Shown piece by piece: positions 11,112 to 19,276 of a stretch of DNA of 64,000 nucleotides. The notes beneath the pieces were generated by a model. That model was not told the DNA's origin. It saw only the letters and a list, made by a program, of their open reading frames with translations, and did not search any database. Source of the stretch: Limnohabitans sp. Rim8 (lineage in GTDB: Bacteria > Pseudomonadota > Gammaproteobacteria > Burkholderiales > Burkholderiaceae_C). The stretch lies in the NCBI GenBank assembly GCA_945901045.1, contig CAMDKK010000011.1, positions 1 to 64,000 of the forward strand, given 5' to 3'. Numbering within the stretch: the stretch's first letter is position 1; each line of letters opens with the position of its first letter. The translations under genes and the position numbers were made by a program.

Positions 11112-11141
11112 GCCTGAAACCTTTCAGGGGTTTTTTACCCC
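11112..11141 (-). promoter_or_regulatory. Two adjacent hairpins over the iorA ribosome-binding site
   Basis: Immediately upstream of the iorA ATG, CCTGAAA at 11113-11119 and TTTCAGG at 11122-11128 form a perfect 7-bp stem with a 2-base spacer. In the iorA mRNA this stem contains the GAAAGG Shine-Dalgarno sequence. A second stem (GGGG at 11127-11130 with CCCC at 11138-11141) overlaps it by two bases, so the two stems are mutually exclusive. This could modulate translation; no riboswitch class is recognised. Confidence 0.35.
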
Positions 11142-11270
11142 AAGTACCAATGGAATGCATATCAATGTAGGACAGTCGCTGCGGCGGTGCAAATGGATTC
11201 TTCCAATGAGTTACATTGACAGTGTGAATAATTGGTAGCAACCCTTATTCATTTAAACCATGGTCGAAAC
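11142..11270. promoter_or_regulatory. Divergent iorA / LysR promoter region
   Basis: This gap separates the divergently transcribed iorA and LysR genes, the normal place for LysR binding. An inverted repeat CAATG-5-CATTG sits at 11204-11218, and further CAATG copies occur near 11147 and 11163. A LysR regulator usually binds a TN11A-type dyad in such a gap. Which copy is the operator cannot be decided by eye. Confidence 0.4.
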
Positions 11271-12185
11271 ATGAATTTCCGACAACTTGACTTGAATTTA
11301 TTGCGCGTATTGGTGGCCATCCATCGCACCCGTTCGGTCACCGAAGCAGGCAAGTCGCTGGCTTTGTCCCAGCCCGCCGCCAGCAATGCTTTGGCGCGCT
11401 TGCGCGATTTTTTCGGCGATGAGCTGTTCGTGCGTTCACCGGTCGGTTTGCAGCCTACACGGCTGTGCGAGCAACTGGCACCTGCCATCCAGGCGCAGTT
11501 GCTGGCCATGGAAAGTCTGGTACAGAACCACCAGCCCTTTGACGCCTTAAGCAGCCAGCGCCATTGGCGTTTGTCCTTGTCAGACTTGGGCGAGATCCTG
11601 TTTTTCCCACGTTTGGCTGCGGCACTGCGCAGTGAATCACCCCATGCCCGTTTGTCCAATGTTTCAGTGGACGCGTCTCAGGTTGCAACAGCGCTTGAGG
11701 CGCGTGATATTGACTTGGCCGTCGGTATTCTCAAGTCGCAACACCGAGGCATTCGCAGCCAATTGTTGTTCAGAGAGCGCTACATGGCCATTTCTTCAAA
11801 AGGCGGCCCTCCCACACGACGCGGCCTCAGCAAGACCCTCAGTCACGCGCAATTGGCGCAAGCCCGGTTTGTGGTGGTGGCGCCCACGGCCACCTTCCAT
11901 GGCAGCGTTGAGAAAATGCTCACGGGCATGAAACTGCAAGACCGGATTTTGATCAGGCCCCGACATTTTGGTTCAATCGCCGAATTGGCCCAAAACACCG
12001 ATTTGCTGTGCATAGTGCCCGAAATGTATGCCCGCGACCTGTGTCAGCGTCTGCAGTTGCAAATGTGGGCGATTGAAGACGCCCCAGTCTACGAGGTCAA
12101 CATGGTATGGCACAGCAGTACCGACCAAGACGCCGACCAGCAGTGGATGCGTAGCGCAATCAAGCGTTTGTTCGCCAGGGTTTAA
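11271..12185 (+). CDS. LysR-family transcriptional regulator
   Basis: A 304-residue DNA-binding regulator. The start at 11271 gives the normal LysR opening MNFRQLDLNLLRVLVAI; an upstream ATG at 11232 would add 13 residues. The winged helix-turn-helix spans residues 1-65 with SVTEAGKSLALSQPAASNALARLR and the wing DELFVRSPVGLQPT. The C-terminal effector-binding domain follows from about residue 90. It is divergent from iorAB and most likely controls those genes, with an aryl-acid or keto-acid inducer as a guess from context. Confidence 0.88.
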   Translation: MNFRQLDLNLLRVLVAIHRTRSVTEAGKSLALSQPAASNALARLRDFFGDELFVRSPVGLQPTRLCEQLAPAIQAQLLAMESLVQNHQPFDALSSQRHWRLSLSDLGEILFFPRLAAALRSESPHARLSNVSVDASQVATALEARDIDLAVGILKSQHRGIRSQLLFRERYMAISSKGGPPTRRGLSKTLSHAQLAQARFVVVAPTATFHGSVEKMLTGMKLQDRILIRPRHFGSIAELAQNTDLLCIVPEMYARDLCQRLQLQMWAIEDAPVYEVNMVWHSSTDQDADQQWMRSAIKRLFARV

Positions 12186-12191
12186 GACGCT

Positions 12192-12662
12192 TTATTCTTG
12201 AAGCCTGAACTTCAGCTGAAAGCTCACAGCCCCATACAGTCGGTCTTTGAGGGGCGGCACCAAAGCCACATTCAAGCCCCAACGCTGTCCTTCTAGGCTC
12301 GCGGTGGGGAATAAGGCAGGAAACCAGCCTCCGTTGAACGCTTTGGGGTACCCATTGAAGCCGCCGGCCACAACGCCCAGCTTGACTCCTGACACGGTCC
12401 AGGGCTGGTAAAAGGCCCCGATGTAGTTCGACTGGCCGTTGTCGCTGTTGGTGAAGCGTCCAGCGGTGGCGCTCCAGTCCTCGTTCACGCGGTACTCAAA
12501 ACCAAGCCCCGGATTGGCATTGCGCAAGCCTTTGTCGGTTTCGAAATGAGCGGAGTAAAAGCCGGCATTGATCCACAATCGGTTTGTTTCAAAGCCAAGT
12601 CCTGATTCAGCCTGGGCCACATTGCACAGCATGATCAGACCGGGTAGAAAGGCGTGTTTCAT
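12192..12662 (-). CDS. Putative outer-membrane beta-barrel protein
   Basis: A 156-residue protein with a signal peptide (MKHAFLPGLIMLCNVAQA). The mature part has alternating hydrophobic/polar strands rich in Gly, Asn, Trp and Tyr, and ends in SFQLKFRLQE, which resembles a small outer-membrane barrel. Glycines and aromatics such as GAFYQPW and GLNVALVPP are compatible with a PagP-like or unknown small barrel, but no specific family motif is certain. It is convergent with the LysR gene (6-base gap) and lies just downstream of hemL. Function unknown. Confidence 0.6.
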   Translation of the reverse strand: MKHAFLPGLIMLCNVAQAESGLGFETNRLWINAGFYSAHFETDKGLRNANPGLGFEYRVNEDWSATAGRFTNSDNGQSNYIGAFYQPWTVSGVKLGVVAGGFNGYPKAFNGGWFPALFPTASLEGQRWGLNVALVPPLKDRLYGAVSFQLKFRLQE

Positions 12663-12665
12663 GCT

Positions 12666-13970
12666 TCAGAGTGTTTTAAAAATCTCACGCGCGGCCGCTA
12701 CAGTGGCGGCAATGTCGTCGTCAGTGTGGGCACCAGATACAAAGCCGGCTTCGTACAAGGCGGGGGCAATATAGACGCCGCGATCGAGCAAGCCGTGGAA
12801 CAGGGTGTTGAATTTTGCACCCTCGGTTTTCATGACTTGGCCATAGTTGTGTGGCAACTCGGGCAGCAAGAAAAAGCCGAACATGCCGCCTTCGCAGTCG
12901 CCGACAAAGGGTACGCCTTCAGCGGCGGCGGCGGCGCTCAGGCCGTCGACCAGTTTGCGGGTTTGTGCGCTCAAGGCGTCAAAAAAGCCGGGGCGGCTGA
13001 TTTCTTTCAAAGTGGCCAAACCGCAGGCAGTGGCCACCGGGTTGCCGCTCAAGGTGCCGGCTTGGTACACCGGTCCCAAAGGAGCCAACTGTTCCATGAC
13101 GTCGCGCTTGCCGCCAAACGCGGCCAGCGGCATGCCGCCGCCAATCACTTTGCCCATCACCGTCATGTCGGGCTCAAAGCCCGGAATGGCTTTGGCATAA
13201 ACGCTTTGCGCACTGCCCAGCGCCACGCGGCAGCCGGTCATGACTTCGTCAAACACAAACAAGGCGCCGTATTGTGTGCACAGCTCGCGGCAGCGTTTTA
13301 TGAAAGGCACGCTTGCGCGCACAAAGTTCATGTTGCCCGCAATCGGCTCGATCATCACGCAGGCCAGCTCTTTGCCGTGCAGCGCAAAGGCTTCTTCGAG
13401 TTGCTCTACGTTGTTGTATTCAAGCACGTGGGTGTGTTGCACCACCTCAGGGGGAACCCCTGCGCTGGTGGGGTTACCAAAGGTGGCCAAGCCGGAGCCG
13501 GCCTTGACCAAGAGCGCGTCAGCATGCCCGTGGTAGCAGCCTTCAAATTTGATGATTTTGCTGCGTCCGGTGGCCCCGCGTGCCAGGCGCAGGGCGCTCA
13601 TGCCCGCTTCGGTGCCCGAGCTGACGAGACGCACCATGTCCATGGAGGGCACCAGTTTCAAGATGGCTTCCACCAGATCGATTTCACGTTCGGTGGGGGC
13701 ACCAAAAGAAAACCCATCTAGCGCTGCCTTTTGCACGGCTTCCAGGACAGCCGGATGGCCGTGGCCCAGGATCATCGGACCCCAAGAGCCGATGTAGTCG
13801 ATGTATTTCTGTCCATTGGCATCCCAGAAATAAGCGCCTTGCGCACGTTGCACAAAGCGGGGCGTGCCGCCCACGGCGCGAAAGGCGCGTACCGGCGAGT
13901 TCACGCCGCCAGGGATGACGCGGCGTGCGCGCTCGAACAAGGTTTCGTTGAGGTCAGTGTTTGGTTTCAT
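12666..13970 (-). CDS. hemL: Glutamate-1-semialdehyde 2,1-aminomutase
   Basis: A 434-residue pyridoxal-phosphate enzyme making 5-aminolevulinate in the C5 route to haem. The ATG at 13970 gives the standard opening, followed by [20 protein letters not shown]. Visible motifs are [11 protein letters not shown] (near 245), the cofactor lysine in [16 protein letters not shown] (near 270) and [10 protein letters not shown] (near 300). The start overlaps the thiD end by 17 bases. The haem demand fits the many cytochromes encoded in this window. The longer frame to 14252 is overlap with thiD and not a plausible start. Confidence 0.95.
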   Translation of the reverse strand: MKPNTDLNETLFERARRVIPGGVNSPVRAFRAVGGTPRFVQRAQGAYFWDANGQKYIDYIGSWGPMILGHGHPAVLEAVQKAALDGFSFGAPTEREIDLVEAILKLVPSMDMVRLVSSGTEAGMSALRLARGATGRSKIIKFEGCYHGHADALLVKAGSGLATFGNPTSAGVPPEVVQHTHVLEYNNVEQLEEAFALHGKELACVMIEPIAGNMNFVRASVPFIKRCRELCTQYGALFVFDEVMTGCRVALGSAQSVYAKAIPGFEPDMTVMGKVIGGGMPLAAFGGKRDVMEQLAPLGPVYQAGTLSGNPVATACGLATLKEISRPGFFDALSAQTRKLVDGLSAAAAAEGVPFVGDCEGGMFGFFLLPELPHNYGQVMKTEGAKFNTLFHGLLDRGVYIAPALYEAGFVSGAHTDDDIAATVAAAREIFKTL

Positions 13971-14895
13971 TGTGCGGAACTTCAAAAAAATCACCGGTGG
14001 GGTGCATGCCGTCTTCAGCGTCATCGGCTTCGTCGTCGGCTTCGGATTGTGCCCAGAATAGCCGGTCAGGAATAACCTGCCCCATGCCGGGCCTGAAGCC
14101 TTCGTCCAGGCTGCGGTCCAGGTAGTTGAGGGCTTCACTGAAGGCTTCGGGTAATTCAAGACCGGTGGCCAACAAGGCCGCCAGTGCTGCAGACAAGGTT
14201 TCACCAGCGCCGGCAAAAACGGCTTCAATGCGCTCAAATTTTTCGTGTGCAATTACCGTCTCGGGGGTGGCCAGCACGTTGTCGATATGTTGATCGGCCA
14301 GCGGCAATCCAGTGACCAAGGTGTAAGGCACACCCATCACTGCCGCGGCTTTGGCAATGTCGCGCGGGCCGGGGTTTTTTTCTCCCGACCATTCAGGTAA
14401 CAACCAGCGCCGCAAGGTGCTGTGGTGGCCAATCAATATGCTGGTTTGTGGCAACAACAGTTCACGAAAAGCGTCCAGGTATTCGTCAATTTTTTCTTCC
14501 TGCCACCAAGACAGGTTGGGCATGTAGGCCACCAAAGGCACGCCATCGTAGTCACTGGCCAGTTCGGCGATCACGCCAATGTTTTCGGGACTGCCCGCAA
14601 AGCCCACTTTGATGACCTGCGGCGGAACGTCTTCCACGATGGCGCGGGCTTGGTCGCCCACGGCTTCTTCGTTCATTTCAAAAAAGTCCAGTATTTCGCG
14701 TGTATCCCTAGCGTAAGCGCCCGTTAAAACAGGCAGGGCATGTGCGCCCACAGAGGCTATAGCCAAGGCGTCACAACTGATGCCACCTGCACCACTGGGG
14801 TCGCAGGCATTAAAGACCAAAACGCAAGCCATGACCTCTTCGGGGCCGTCGGCTTCATCGTCGCTGAGTAAAGGGATGGGGGTGGAGGGGTTCAT
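13954..14895 (-). CDS. thiD: Hydroxymethylpyrimidine/phosphomethylpyrimidine kinase
   Basis: A 313-residue kinase phosphorylating the pyrimidine precursor of thiamine. It has the ribokinase-like opening [19 protein letters not shown] (near 24-42) and the anion-hole glycine region [16 protein letters not shown] (near 237). N- and C-termini carry acidic extensions ([20 protein letters not shown]) not needed for catalysis. It runs into hemL with a 17-base overlap and is divergent from the rubredoxin gene, an arrangement common in Burkholderiales. Confidence 0.88.
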   Translation of the reverse strand: MNPSTPIPLLSDDEADGPEEVMACVLVFNACDPSGAGGISCDALAIASVGAHALPVLTGAYARDTREILDFFEMNEEAVGDQARAIVEDVPPQVIKVGFAGSPENIGVIAELASDYDGVPLVAYMPNLSWWQEEKIDEYLDAFRELLLPQTSILIGHHSTLRRWLLPEWSGEKNPGPRDIAKAAAVMGVPYTLVTGLPLADQHIDNVLATPETVIAHEKFERIEAVFAGAGETLSAALAALLATGLELPEAFSEALNYLDRSLDEGFRPGMGQVIPDRLFWAQSEADDEADDAEDGMHPTGDFFEVPHNETKH

Positions 14896-14951
14896 GCGCT
14901 GAACAGGCAGGTTATCAAGCGTCGATACAATATATTCATTCTATTCCACTC
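14896..14951. promoter_or_regulatory. Divergent thiD / rubredoxin promoter gap
   Basis: This 56-base gap separates two divergent genes. TACAAT at 14926-14931 is a reasonable -10 element for the rubredoxin gene, placing transcription start close to its ATG; no good -35 hexamer is seen at the right distance. Confidence 0.35.
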
Positions 14952-15137
14952 ATGCGAGCAACTGTGACTGAACCTCAAACTTGGATGTGCCTGATTTGCG
15001 GCTGGATTTACGACGAGGCCTTGGGGGCGCCTGAAGAAGGCATTGCCCCTGGCACGGCTTGGGCCGATGTGCCCATGAATTGGGTCTGCCCTGAATGCAG
15101 CGCCCGCAAAGAAGACTTCGAAATGGTTGCCATCTGA
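14952..15137 (+). CDS. Rubredoxin
   Basis: A 61-residue iron protein that carries single electrons. The Fe(Cys)4 site is complete: C13 and C16 in CLICGWIYD, C46 and C49 in NWVCPECSARKEDFE. The segment between them has the conserved rubredoxin pattern PEEGIAPGTAWADVP. It is divergent from thiD, and its physiological partner is unknown. Confidence 0.95.
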   Translation: MRATVTEPQTWMCLICGWIYDEALGAPEEGIAPGTAWADVPMNWVCPECSARKEDFEMVAI

Positions 15138-15158
15138 GCAACTGATTGCCTGGGTCAT

Positions 15159-16631
15159 TTACAGCGGTGCCTTTTTGACCACTGCGTACCTGGCCAATGT
15201 TTTCTCTCTCGCCTCGTCGTGCATGACGATCGGGCGGGGATAATCCCGCCCTGATTCAAATCCTGCGGCGGCCAACTCCATCGGCTTGACAGCCCACGGG
15301 GCGTGCAATGCCGCGTTGGGCAAAGCCGCCAGTTGCGGTAAGTAGCGACGTATGAATTTGCCTTCGGGGTCGAACTTTTCGCTTTGGCTGACCGGGTTGA
15401 AGATCCGGAAATACGGCTGTGCGTCACACCCGCTGGAACTGGCCCATTGCCAACCGCCATTGTTGGCTGACAAATCAAAATCGTTCAGATGCTGGGCAAA
15501 ATAACGCTCGCCCCAACGCCAGTCAATGCCCAAATCTTTCACCAGAAAACTGGCCACCACCATGCGCAATCGGTTGTGCATGTAGCCGGTTTGGTTGATT
15601 TGCATCATGGCCGCGTCCACCAAAGGGTAGCCGGTGCGGCCTTGACACCAGGCGTCAAACAGCTTGTGGGCGTGGGGGCCATGCTCCCATTTGATGGCGT
15701 CGTAATCGGGCTTGAAACTGCGCGCCATCGCATGGGGAAAGTTGGCCATGATCTGTGCATAAAAATCCCGCCAGATCAGCTCCGACAACCACACCTGCGC
15801 CCCTTCATTGCCCGCTTGCGCGAGGTCATAAGCCTGTCGGGCCAAATGCCGGATCGACACTGTGCCAAACCGCAAATGCACACTCAAGTAGCTCGGCCCT
15901 TTGATGGCGGGGTAGTTGCGGGCGTGGTCGTATTTGGCAATCCGAGGCCAAAAGTCCTGCAGCAAGGCGGGTACAGCCGTGCTGCCCGCATGAATATGCA
16001 GGGCTTTCAGATTGGTGGTTTCAAAACCCAAGTCTGCCAAACTCGGCACTCCTTGGCGGTCGGCCACAGGCCGTGGGGCCAGTGCGCTCGTGCAAGGCTC
16101 CAGCGCATAAGGCTTGAGGTAAAAGTCGTCCACCTTTTTGAGCCAAGCGTTTTTGTAGGGCGTGAACACGCTGTAGGGCCGCCCCATTTGGGTCATGATC
16201 TCTTGCCGTTCAAAAATCACATGGTCTTTGTAGGTGTGCAGGGCAATGCCGACATCGGCCAAAGCCCCTCTCACTTTGGCGTCGCGTGTCAAAGAGGCCG
16301 GCTCGTCGTCGTGGTTGACAAACACCGATTGAACGCCCAGTTGATGGGCCAGCTTGGCCATTTCTTCCCGCGCTTTGCCGTGCCGAACGATCAAACCCGC
16401 GGTTTCCAGGCCTGCCAGAGCGCGCAGTTGCGAGTCCAGATCGACCAGCGACTCGCGGATGAATTCGACCCGGCGGTCAGCCCGAGGCAAGGGCTCCAGA
16501 ATGTCGGTGTCAAAGACAAACACACAATGGACTTTGGCGCAGTTTTTCAGCGCATGGAAGAGGGCTGCATTGTCATTTGCTCTCAGATCGCGCCGAAACC
16601 AGACCAGTCCGGAGGAAAAAGCTTTGTTCAT
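15159..16631 (-). CDS. phrB: Deoxyribodipyrimidine photo-lyase
   Basis: A 490-residue flavoprotein that repairs UV-induced cyclobutane pyrimidine dimers using light. The N-terminal antenna-binding alpha/beta domain begins with GLVWFRRDLRANDN (residues 8-21). The C-terminal FAD domain has the family signatures LRFGTVSIRHLARQAY (near 245), YPLVDAAMMQINQTGYMHNRLRM (split, near 330) and WQWASSSGCDAQPYFRIFNP (near 390), which include the Trp residues of the electron-transfer chain. It is a single-gene unit, divergent from yqgE with a 58-base gap. Confidence 0.95.
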   Translation of the reverse strand: MNKAFSSGLVWFRRDLRANDNAALFHALKNCAKVHCVFVFDTDILEPLPRADRRVEFIRESLVDLDSQLRALAGLETAGLIVRHGKAREEMAKLAHQLGVQSVFVNHDDEPASLTRDAKVRGALADVGIALHTYKDHVIFERQEIMTQMGRPYSVFTPYKNAWLKKVDDFYLKPYALEPCTSALAPRPVADRQGVPSLADLGFETTNLKALHIHAGSTAVPALLQDFWPRIAKYDHARNYPAIKGPSYLSVHLRFGTVSIRHLARQAYDLAQAGNEGAQVWLSELIWRDFYAQIMANFPHAMARSFKPDYDAIKWEHGPHAHKLFDAWCQGRTGYPLVDAAMMQINQTGYMHNRLRMVVASFLVKDLGIDWRWGERYFAQHLNDFDLSANNGGWQWASSSGCDAQPYFRIFNPVSQSEKFDPEGKFIRRYLPQLAALPNAALHAPWAVKPMELAAAGFESGRDYPRPIVMHDEAREKTLARYAVVKKAPL

Positions 16632-16689
16632 GGGCGGGTGTCCTCGTTATTCAATCTGCGCCAAGGGACTTCGCCCTTAAAATGACAGT

Positions 16690-17289
16690 ATGTCGCCTGA
16701 TTCTCCCTCTATCAACCTGACGCATCATTTTTTGATCGCCATGCCCGGTTTGGAGGATGAAACATTCTCCAGGAGCGTGGTCTACATGTGCGAGCACAAC
16801 AAGAGTGGCGCCATGGGCTTGATCATCAACAAACCCGGCATGTTCAGTTTGCGACATTTGTTCGACAAAGTCGAACTCCCCCTGCGCCGCGACGACCTGA
16901 TGCAAGCCCAGGTCTTGCATGGCGGGCCGGTGCAAACTGAGCGCGGTTTTGTGCTGCACGACCCGATGGTGCTCGACAACAAAGACAAAGGCGAGGCGGT
17001 GTATGCCGCCACACTGAGCGTGCCCGGCGGCTTGGAGATGACCACTTCGCGGGACGTTTTGGAAGCCTTGTCCCATGGCGCTGGCCCCCGTCGCGTCCTG
17101 GTGACCTTGGGTTACGCCTCGTGGGGAGAGGGTCAACTGGAGTCCGAAATTGGCGAAAACAGCTGGCTCACGGTCGAGGCCGACGCCAGCATCATTTTTG
17201 AAACCCCATTGGAGCAGCGTTACGAACGCGCGTTGAGCTTGCTGGGCCTGCAGCCCTGGATGCTTTCTCACGATGCGGGGCATGCATGA
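16690..17289 (+). CDS. YqgE/AlgH family protein
   Basis: A 199-residue cytoplasmic protein of the YqgE/AlgH family (DUF179). The opening LTHHFLIAMPGLEDETFSRSV-like pattern and the central MGLIINKP and LHGGPVQTERGFVLH segments are diagnostic. The biochemical function is unresolved, but it is very often next to ruvX, as here (four-base ATGA overlap). It is the first gene of a tightly packed yqgE-ruvX-pyrR-pyrB run. Confidence 0.93.
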   Translation: MSPDSPSINLTHHFLIAMPGLEDETFSRSVVYMCEHNKSGAMGLIINKPGMFSLRHLFDKVELPLRRDDLMQAQVLHGGPVQTERGFVLHDPMVLDNKDKGEAVYAATLSVPGGLEMTTSRDVLEALSHGAGPRRVLVTLGYASWGEGQLESEIGENSWLTVEADASIIFETPLEQRYERALSLLGLQPWMLSHDAGHA

Positions 17290-17708
17290 GCAATTTGGGC
17301 TTGGCTGCCATGGAGGTTTCAGCCGCGCACCAGACATTTTTGGCATTTGACTTCGGTCTCAAGCGAACCGGTGTGGCGGTGGGCAACCGCATGCTGCGCA
17401 GTGCCACCCCCCAAGGCACGATTGCCGCCGAGGGCGACGCCCGCTTTACCCATGTGCACAAACGCATTACCGAATGGCAGCCCGATGCGCTGGTGGTTGG
17501 CGTGCCGTTTCACCCTGACGGTGCAGCGCACGAAAACACCTTGCGTGCGAAAAAATTTGCGCGCCAATTGCGAGGCCGATTCGGCTTGTCGGTGTATGAA
17601 GTGGACGAACGTTACAGCACCACCGAGGCTTTGCAGGCCGGTGCACGAGACGCTGATGCGGCTGCAGCTTGCATCATTTTGGATCAGTTTTTAAGGAGTC
17701 TGCCTTGA
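17286..17708 (+). CDS. ruvX: Putative pre-16S rRNA nuclease / Holliday junction resolvase YqgF
   Basis: A 140-residue RNase H-fold nuclease of the YqgF/RuvX family, implicated in maturation of the 5' end of 16S rRNA. Motifs are FLAFDFGLKRTGVAVGN (near 19-36, first catalytic Asp), VVGVPFHPDGAAHEN (near 70) and EVDERYSTTEA (near 105, second acidic site). The start overlaps the yqgE stop; the stop overlaps the TTG start of pyrR. Confidence 0.92.
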   Translation: MSNLGLAAMEVSAAHQTFLAFDFGLKRTGVAVGNRMLRSATPQGTIAAEGDARFTHVHKRITEWQPDALVVGVPFHPDGAAHENTLRAKKFARQLRGRFGLSVYEVDERYSTTEALQAGARDADAAAACIILDQFLRSLP

Positions 17709-18208
17709 GTGCATTGGCTTTGAATGCAGAAGCGCTGTACAGCGAATTGCTGTGCGGTGTGCAAGCCTTGGTCGGCCCCCAGACCCGCTTGGTGGGCATC
17801 ACCTCGGGCGGCGCATGGTTGGCTGAGCGCTTGCAAAAAGACCTGGCATTGGCCGGTCAGCATGGCACCATCAGCTCGGCCATGCACCGCGATGATTTCG
17901 CCCAACGCGGTCTGTCGGCCGGTGGGCAAACCAGTCTGCCTTTTGGCATCCAAGGCGCAGACCTGTTGATCCTTGACGACGTGCTCTACACCGGCCGCAC
18001 GATTCGCGCCGTCATCAACGAGCTGTTTGATTACGGCCGCCCTTCTAGCGTCAAGTTGGCCGTTCTGGTCGACCGCGGAGGCCGGCAGTTGCCCATACAA
18101 GCTGACTTTGCGGCGGCGCGAGTGGCTTTGCCTGACAGCCAGTCGCTGGCGCTGGTGCGTGATGCTTCGGGCACCTTCAGCTTCCAGGTCGAAACACCCG
18201 CGGAGTGA
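17705..18208 (+). CDS. pyrR: PyrR: pyrimidine regulatory protein / uracil phosphoribosyltransferase-like
   Basis: About 167 residues from a TTG start at 17705, chosen because AAGGAG (17692-17697) lies just upstream and the codon overlaps the ruvX stop. The PRPP-binding motif [16 protein letters not shown] (near residue 95) and RDDFAQRG are typical of PyrR. In Gram-positives PyrR is an RNA attenuator protein; in betaproteobacteria it sits upstream of pyrB and its regulatory role is less clear. It overlaps the pyrB region and is co-transcribed with it. Confidence 0.9.
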   Translation: MSALALNAEALYSELLCGVQALVGPQTRLVGITSGGAWLAERLQKDLALAGQHGTISSAMHRDDFAQRGLSAGGQTSLPFGIQGADLLILDDVLYTGRTIRAVINELFDYGRPSSVKLAVLVDRGGRQLPIQADFAAARVALPDSQSLALVRDASGTFSFQVETPAE

Positions 18209-18213
18209 AAACG

Positions 18214-19179
18214 ATGCTCTACAAACGCAACAACCCCCAGCTCAATCAAAACGGTGAACTGATCCACCTTCTGTCTACCGAGGGCCTGTCCAAAGACATC
18301 CTCACGCACATCTTGGACACTGCAGGCAACTTTGCCAGCGTCAACGACCGTGAGGTCAAAAAAGTTCCGCTTCTGCGCGGCAAGAGTGTGTTCAACCTGT
18401 TCTTTGAAAACAGCACCCGCACCCGCACCACCTTCGACATTGCGGCCACGCGACTCTCGGCCGATGTGTACACGCTCGACATTGCCCGCTCTTCGGCCAG
18501 CAAAGGCGAGTCCTTGCTCGACACCATCGCCAACCTGAGCGCCATGGCTGCCGATATTTTTGTGGTGCGCCACGGAGAGTCGGGCGCACCCTACCTGATC
18601 GCGCAACACGTTGCGCCCCATGTGCATGTGGTCAACGCCGGGGACGGGCGCCATGCCCACCCCACGCAGGCGCTGCTGGACATGTACACCATCCGGCACT
18701 ACAAAAAAGATTTCTCTAACCTCACCGTCGCCATCGTTGGCGACGTGCTGCACTCGCGTGTGGCGCGCTCTGACATCCACGCGCTGACCACGCTGGGCTG
18801 CGCCGAAGTACGCGTGGTGGGCCCCAAAACCCTGGTGCCGGCCGACATGGCGCAAATGGGCGTGCGCGTCTTCAACAACCTGGCCGAAGGCATCAAAGGC
18901 TGCGACGTGGTCATCATGCTGCGCCTGCAAAACGAGCGCATGAGCGGCGCGCTCTTGCCGTCGAGCCAAGAATACTTTGAGAGCTTTGGCCTCACGCCCG
19001 AGAAACTGCAATTCGCCAAGCCTGACGCCATCGTCATGCACCCCGGCCCAATCAACCGTGGCGTCGAGATTGACTCCGCCGTGGTGGACGGTGCGCAAAG
19101 CGTGATCTTGCCGCAAGTGACCTTTGGCATCGCGGTGCGCATGGCGGTGATGAGCATCGTGGCCGGAAACGAGGCATGA
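18214..19179 (+). CDS. pyrB: Aspartate carbamoyltransferase catalytic subunit
   Basis: A 321-residue enzyme forming carbamoyl-aspartate, the committed pyrimidine step. The start at ATG 18214 has GGAG eight bases upstream; a GTG at 18205 is the alternative. The carbamoyl-phosphate site is [15 protein letters not shown] (near 62-76) and [17 protein letters not shown] is near 145. No regulatory pyrI gene follows. Instead an inactive dihydroorotase-like gene lies 97 bases downstream, which is the layout of the dodecameric PyrB-PyrC' class of ATCase. Confidence 0.95.
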   Translation: MLYKRNNPQLNQNGELIHLLSTEGLSKDILTHILDTAGNFASVNDREVKKVPLLRGKSVFNLFFENSTRTRTTFDIAATRLSADVYTLDIARSSASKGESLLDTIANLSAMAADIFVVRHGESGAPYLIAQHVAPHVHVVNAGDGRHAHPTQALLDMYTIRHYKKDFSNLTVAIVGDVLHSRVARSDIHALTTLGCAEVRVVGPKTLVPADMAQMGVRVFNNLAEGIKGCDVVIMLRLQNERMSGALLPSSQEYFESFGLTPEKLQFAKPDAIVMHPGPINRGVEIDSAVVDGAQSVILPQVTFGIAVRMAVMSIVAGNEA

Positions 19180-19207
19180 AGGAGAGAACCATGAGCCCCC
19201 ACATTCG

Positions 19208-19270
19208 TCACTTCGTGTTCTCACTGCCCCCCAAGGGGGCCCTGCTCTCCTTGGGGCGGCCCGGCGGAGA
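19208..19270. repeat. Palindromic intergenic repeat of the type common in Comamonadaceae
   Basis: The pyrB-pyrC gap contains GCCCCC-CAA-GGGGGC (19226-19240) followed by CCTTGGGGCGGCCCGGC. The CCCCAAG and CTTGGGG parts can also pair with each other. Sequences of this CCCCAAGGGGG...CTTGGGGCGGCCCGG form recur between genes in Comamonadaceae genomes. It could be transcribed as an mRNA hairpin between pyrB and pyrC. A short open frame across it (ATG 19191) has no protein-like features. Confidence 0.6.
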
Positions 19271-19276
19271 GCAACC

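Noticed and set aside
11113-11137. Plus-strand terminator (stem followed by TTTTTT) upstream of the LysR gene
   Set aside because: No plus-strand gene ends before it; the stem lies in the iorA leader on the minus strand and is better read as a leader hairpin.
19191-19276. Small peptide gene between pyrB and pyrC'
   Set aside because: The frame is made by the palindromic intergenic repeat, which occurs between unrelated genes in this bacterial group.
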